From NCBI RefSeq assembly GCF_000012985.1, contig NC_007645.1, positions 4,424,581 through 4,488,580 of the forward strand: 64,000 nucleotides of DNA, read 5' to 3'. This DNA comes from Hahella chejuensis KCTC 2396 (GTDB lineage Bacteria > Pseudomonadota > Gammaproteobacteria > Pseudomonadales > Oleiphilaceae). The stretch's first letter is position 1; each line of letters opens with the position of its first letter. Both the position numbers and the translations under genes were made by a program. Shown here piece after piece: positions 60,720 through 64,000 of the stretch. A model generated the notes under the pieces. It had not been told where the DNA came from. It was given only the letters and a program-made list of their open reading frames with translations, and did no database searches.

Positions 60720-61364
60720 ATGGCGAAGAAAATCCCATTAGGCGACAAACTGTATTTATTCACTGACGCCACCGGCATCATAGCGGAAAACCTGCTGATC
60801 ACCTCCCATGGCGGTTATATTTCCCGCCCCGAGTTTGGAAAACAGACCGGCTGGGCGCGCAATATTCCCGGCCTGGGGGGCTGGATCGGCGTGCCGGAAT
60901 GGACCCAGTTGTACTTCTACGGCCCTCACACTCAGGCATTGCTGGACCCGGGCCTGGGCTCCGTCATCAGCGGTAAAACCAAGTTCTTGCAGCGTCTGAC
61001 GCCAAATACAAAAGTCAGAAATTACAGCCTGAGCAAATACCAGGGGGATGAAACCGGAGAGACCTACCACAGCATCAGCCGGGATATAGACAGCAACCGG
61101 ACATTCATTACCTTACGTCAGGACGCCTTGAACAGCGGCGACGCGCGAATGATGGCGGAAGCGCAACGTTTATGCCCCAACCCATTCCCCAAATTCGATG
61201 TATTGACCGTGCGCAACCGCAAGCTGATGGGCGGAGTAAACCTCAAACATGCACTGGACATGCTCGCCAGCAATGGTTATCGCTACAACAAGATTCACTG
61301 CGTCTTTTGTCGCTCAAGAATGATCGGCCCAAGCGGCAGTTGGGACGCCCGCAATAACCCTTAA
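60720..61364 (+). CDS. Hypothetical protein, possibly Stv-type putative adhesin domain
   Basis: A 214-residue protein without signal peptide. The N-terminal part contains NLLITSHGGYISRPEFG and later LYFYGPHTQALLDPGLGS, which remind me of the Stv domain listed as a putative adhesin and found beside polymorphic toxins; this is weak. The C-terminal half has VRNRKLMGGVNLKHALDMLASNGYRYNKIHCVFCRS, with a CxxC-like pair. It is on the plus strand between the split kinase and regulator genes, and AT-rich DNA lies directly upstream. Confidence 0.5.
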   Translation: MAKKIPLGDKLYLFTDATGIIAENLLITSHGGYISRPEFGKQTGWARNIPGLGGWIGVPEWTQLYFYGPHTQALLDPGLGSVISGKTKFLQRLTPNTKVRNYSLSKYQGDETGETYHSISRDIDSNRTFITLRQDALNSGDARMMAEAQRLCPNPFPKFDVLTVRNRKLMGGVNLKHALDMLASNGYRYNKIHCVFCRSRMIGPSGSWDARNNP

Positions 61365-61401
61365 TCGGTCATCCGGGTTTTGCAGCGCCGGGCAGGGACG
61401 C

Positions 61402-62073
61402 TCAGGCGCCGTCTTCCCGAATACACACGCCTACGCCGACAACAGTATGAATCAGAGCCTGCGCAAAGGGCTTATCCACGGCTTTGCGTAGCTGATGAAG
61501 CTGCACGTTAAAATTGCCTGGGTCAACGTCGCCTCCTGGCCAGGCGGCGGTTTCCAGCTCCTCCCGGGAAACCACATCAGGGCTGCGCCGCATCAGCGTC
61601 ACTAGCAGCTTCCAACCGGTTGGCGTCAGTCTTATCTCATGTCCCTCTCGCATCACGCGATGTTCGCCCAAGCGTATTTCCAAAGGCCCCACTCGCAGCG
61701 TCTCTCCCTGTTTCGATGCGCGTCTCGCCAGCGCCTGTAACCGCGCCCACAGCAACGGCATGGGGCAGGGCTTGGCGACATAGTCGTCGACGCCGCTGCG
61801 AAACCCTTGCAATTGCTCTTCATCCGTATCGCAAGCGGTCAACATCAACACCGGGGTGTATATCCCTTGACGCCGCAGTTCCGCACACAGATCAAAGCCA
61901 TTCATTTTCGGCAACATCAAATCCAGGATGATGGCGTCGAACCTGTCTCGCGCCGCACGCTGCAGCCCGGCGGTCCCATTGAAGGCGAAGTCGCACTCCG
62001 CCTGCTGCAACTCAAGGTAGTCGGCGATGGCGGCGGCCAAATGTCGATCGTCTTCAATGATCAGTATGCGCAT
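61402..62073 (-). CDS. OmpR-family response regulator
   Basis: A 223-residue regulator. The receiver has EDD acidic cluster at about 7-9, phosphoacceptor Asp51 in IILDLMLPKMNGFD, LTACD and YVAKPCP. The C-terminal winged helix includes RLTPTGWKLLVTLMRRSPDVVSREEL and VQLHQLRKAVDKPF. It should bind DNA as a dimer when phosphorylated. Its start overlaps the hydroxylase gene end by 20 bases, so the two are cotranscribed. The expected partner kinase is encoded at 57963-59255 on the same strand, 2.1 kb beyond its stop, with unrelated genes in between. Confidence 0.9.
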   Translation of the reverse strand: MRILIIEDDRHLAAAIADYLELQQAECDFAFNGTAGLQRAARDRFDAIILDLMLPKMNGFDLCAELRRQGIYTPVLMLTACDTDEEQLQGFRSGVDDYVAKPCPMPLLWARLQALARRASKQGETLRVGPLEIRLGEHRVMREGHEIRLTPTGWKLLVTLMRRSPDVVSREELETAAWPGGDVDPGNFNVQLHQLRKAVDKPFAQALIHTVVGVGVCIREDGA

Positions 62074-62926
62074 GAGTGTCCGGTTTCCAACCTGGGGACT
62101 TGATCAAAAAGTGCAGCCGGTCGCGCCATGAATGCGCGTTTCGACAATCTGAATATAACGCCTTCGCCTCATGAAAAACTATTATGAAGGGATTGCGTGA
62201 GGCCAATGGCGTCGTCAAACCATAGCTCACCGGAGCCGTCTCCGGCTGATAGGTTCCGAATAGCCGGTCCCAAAGCATCAGTACGCCGCCGAAGTTTTTA
62301 TCCAGGTAGGGATGATGGGAGCCATGGTGCACTCTGTGCGCAGACGGCGTATTGAAGACGCGGTCCAGCCAGCCGAGCGTCCCCACCTTTTCCGTATGAA
62401 TCCAGGACTGATAGGCCACAACCGCCAAGAAAGCCACGATTGTCTGCACCAGGTCAAACCCAAGCAGGACCATGGGAACCAGAAAGATCCACTCCACCGG
62501 ACCTTCCAGCCAGGAAAGACGCAGAGACGTACTGAAGTCAAAGCGCTCCGAAGAGTGATGCGCGCTATGGATCGTCCAGAAAAACCTGACTTTGTGTTCG
62601 ATACGGTGCATCCAATAGTAACTCAAGTCCGCCGCCAGAAGCGCCAACGCCCAGGTCCAGCCATTCACTGGAATACGCCACCACGCCAGCGGCTCCACCA
62701 GCCATAACGCAATTAGAAAAACCGCGCCGTAAAGAGTCCTCTCCAACAAAATATTGCCGATGGCGACAGCGATATTGGCGAGCTTCTCACGTAAAGGCTC
62801 CCAACGCTTCCGCACTATATCCCAGCATACGCCCGCCCCCACGAGACAAAGCGCAGCGAGCAAGCTCAGATCAATCAGTTCCAGCCAGACACCCGCATCA
62901 TCAAAACGCGCCTGCAAATTATCCAC
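62054..62926 (-). CDS. Sterol desaturase/fatty acid hydroxylase-family membrane di-iron protein
   Basis: About 290 residues. I favour GTG at 62926 because AGGGAGGTGA lies 5 bases upstream; ATGs at 62941 and 62962 give slightly longer forms. Several membrane helices (LIDLSLLAALCLVGAGVCW, GAVFLIALWLVEPLAWW, WALALLAADLSYYWMH) carry the eight-histidine di-iron set: WMHRIEHK, IHSAHHSSE and HRVHHGSHHPYLD. The family hydroxylates or desaturates lipids with oxygen. Overlap with the response-regulator gene suggests that membrane-lipid change and this signalling pathway are linked; that is inference. Confidence 0.88.
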   Translation of the reverse strand: MDNLQARFDDAGVWLELIDLSLLAALCLVGAGVCWDIVRKRWEPLREKLANIAVAIGNILLERTLYGAVFLIALWLVEPLAWWRIPVNGWTWALALLAADLSYYWMHRIEHKVRFFWTIHSAHHSSERFDFSTSLRLSWLEGPVEWIFLVPMVLLGFDLVQTIVAFLAVVAYQSWIHTEKVGTLGWLDRVFNTPSAHRVHHGSHHPYLDKNFGGVLMLWDRLFGTYQPETAPVSYGLTTPLASRNPFIIVFHEAKALYSDCRNAHSWRDRLHFLIKSPGWKPDTHAHTDH

Positions 62927-63018
62927 TCTCACCTCCCTCATTCGCCTACAGCGCCACAGCACATGCTGCGGCCTATCTCATTGCGGGAGAGTTTAAAAAA
63001 GGCGGGATTAAGAGCGTA

Positions 63019-63576
63019 TTAAGGCTGTAGAAAGCGACGTATCAGCGCAGCGTGGGACAAAGGTTTGCGGGGATCATTTATATCCGTGTTAGTCTCATAA
63101 TCCAATAAAACCAGCCCCTCATGCCGGGCAAGCAGCTCGGATAGTTGGCTTAGCTCCGCCTGTAGCCTGTGCGTCAGCGTCCAATGATACGCGGGCAGAT
63201 AGATCTGCTTTCTCGCTTCGATATAGGGAATTAACTCCCCTCCGGGTCCTTTTCGATGCCCTAACACACGCCCGTAACGTCTGACTGTACGCTTAATGCC
63301 TTTCATATCCGTGATATCGAAGCGAGAAGGGTCAATGTCCTGCCCTTCAAACACCTTCAAGCCCTGCCATATGCCTTCTACGGATTGAGCGGTCTCGGAT
63401 GAAAACGGTATGGGAATCCCACTATGAGGATAAAAAGGGGAAAATTTCACCCAAGGCGCCGAAGCCTTTGAGGTGACGTCTATAATGGCGTACCCAGGAA
63501 ATTCTCTTTCCAGTGTCGACGACTTTTTTCTTCTGCTGGCGATGACAATATCGCCGCTGTATGTCTCCGTTTGCAT
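63019..63576 (-). CDS. Hypothetical protein, about 185 residues
   Basis: A soluble basic protein without signal or membrane segment. Blocks that look conserved are FPGYAIIDVTSKASAPWVKFSPFYPHSGIPIPFS and a WQGLKVFEG, then ITDMKGIKRTVRRYGRVLGHRKG. The last segment (LLDYETNTDINDPRKPLSHAALI) resembles the end of small proteins of unknown function that guard or modify nucleotides, but I cannot name the family. GAGAGGCG precedes the ATG. It is convergent with nothing and lies between the hydroxylase and a DUF4166-like gene on the same strand. Confidence 0.6.
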   Translation of the reverse strand: MQTETYSGDIVIASRRKKSSTLEREFPGYAIIDVTSKASAPWVKFSPFYPHSGIPIPFSSETAQSVEGIWQGLKVFEGQDIDPSRFDITDMKGIKRTVRRYGRVLGHRKGPGGELIPYIEARKQIYLPAYHWTLTHRLQAELSQLSELLARHEGLVLLDYETNTDINDPRKPLSHAALIRRFLQP

Positions 63577-63618
63577 AGCGCCTCTCTATCAAGTTATGTC
63601 AGGTGGGCCTGGCGCGCC

Positions 63619-64000
63619 TCAGGTCAGCCTTAGGTCTCCCGCATAGCCCATCAACTTGCCCAAAACAGGAAGACTTAGGGTCACCGCAAACCGATACTGG
63701 TCGTCGACAACCATTTTATACGCGTGCGTCCGAGGGACCAGCCACAAGGGCAAGGGTAAACCGCGCAGCTTGCAGCGCCGGGGAACCCAACGCCAGCCGC
63801 CATCTCGGATATCCACGCCCAAGTGTAACTCCACGTCGCCGGTGGACTCGCTCCAGTATCCGCCGGGAAAGGCGCCATGAGGGCGGAAAAGAGAGCGCAT
63901 CTGCGCTCCCGATTCGAATGTGCGGTTCCATTGCAACGCGTCGCCAGAGTGGCGGATTTCAACACAAAAACCGACCATTCCTGTCGTCTGCGGCGCTCCG
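63619..64000 (-). CDS. DUF4166-like protein, 5' end outside window
   Basis: The reverse-strand frame is open from the stop at 63619 to the right edge, so the start lies beyond 64000; an internal ATG at 63978 is probably not the true start, since the codons before it (GAPQTTG) continue the expected sequence. The visible 127 residues show WNRTFESGAQMRS, FPGGYWSESTGDVELHLGVDI, LPLWLVPRTHAYKMVVDD and a C-terminal LSLPVLGKLMGYAGDL, which match the C-terminal part of DUF4166 proteins, often linked to SDR-type saccharopine-like reductases. Function unknown. Confidence 0.7.
   Translation of the reverse strand, partial: GAPQTTGMVGFCVEIRHSGDALQWNRTFESGAQMRSLFRPHGAFPGGYWSESTGDVELHLGVDIRDGGWRWVPRRCKLRGLPLPLWLVPRTHAYKMVVDDQYRFAVTLSLPVLGKLMGYAGDLRLT

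Overview
The window reads as chromosome of a free-living, probably marine gammaproteobacterium. Supporting signs are moderate-to-high GC coding, a type VI secretion system (T6SS), a Pseudomonas-type maltotetraose-forming amylase, DUF4892/OmpA proteins, a rhombosortase-type (GlyGly-CTERM) protease tail, a sulfide:quinone oxidoreductase and many two-component and chemotaxis parts. The gene mix resembles Hahella or a close relative, but that assignment is inference from protein style, not a database match. No rRNA, tRNA, insertion sequence or CRISPR array was seen.

Left part (1-12.1 kb): after the truncated 5' end of a thiamine-diphosphate enzyme comes a long plus-strand T6SS cargo operon. It encodes a DUF6484 protein, a PAAR-like (DUF4150) tip protein, a DUF2169 protein, a HEAT-repeat TIGR02270 protein, a ketosynthase-fold protein without a recognisable catalytic triad and an AHH-type nuclease toxin. 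Eight tandem Imm11-like immunity genes follow, and a probable Imm49 gene ends the run. The eight immunity genes alternate strictly between two C-terminal subtypes (A-B-A-B-A-B-A-B), with mosaic N-terminal halves. This is the most unusual structure in the window.

12.2-24.7 kb: a secreted double P-domain-like protein, then a 670-base gap with five copies of a short motif in front of hcp. After a bidirectional terminator a minus-strand block carries the T6SS membrane complex and its post-translational regulators: tagH, tssJ, tssK, tssL, tssM, tagF, a PP2C phosphatase and a small membrane protein. Sheath, baseplate, ClpV, VgrG, TssA and the PpkA kinase are absent here, so the system must be split or completed outside the window.

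25-36 kb: a signalling trio (membrane-anchored receiver, receiver-TPR, small histidine kinase); a SEC-C protein; a MalT-type activator followed by a secreted maltotetraohydrolase, with C-tract motifs in front of both; a glutaredoxin; and a DUF4892-DUF4892-OmpA envelope protein. 36-39.4 kb: sulfide:quinone oxidoreductase, then two paralogous CI-like repressors sharing an interrupted-palindrome operator, a Cro-like gene and a small membrane protein, which looks like a phage-type control region.

39.5-54 kb: a reprolysin-like metalloprotease preceded by a gene for a free-standing copy of its own propeptide; a MATE pump with a divergent LysR regulator; DNA polymerase IV; an AT-rich lipase/lipoprotein pair that looks like an orphan effector/immunity module; a chemotaxis receptor; and an operon of an SPFH protein, an NAD-kinase-like protein and a small protein. 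53-64 kb: two tandem periplasmic solute-binding proteins, a GFA protein, an alpha/beta hydrolase, a histidine kinase and an OmpR-type regulator separated by an AT-rich insert (isochorismatase-fold gene, a decayed gene and one unknown gene), a fatty acid hydroxylase/sterol desaturase and two further genes, the last cut by the window edge.
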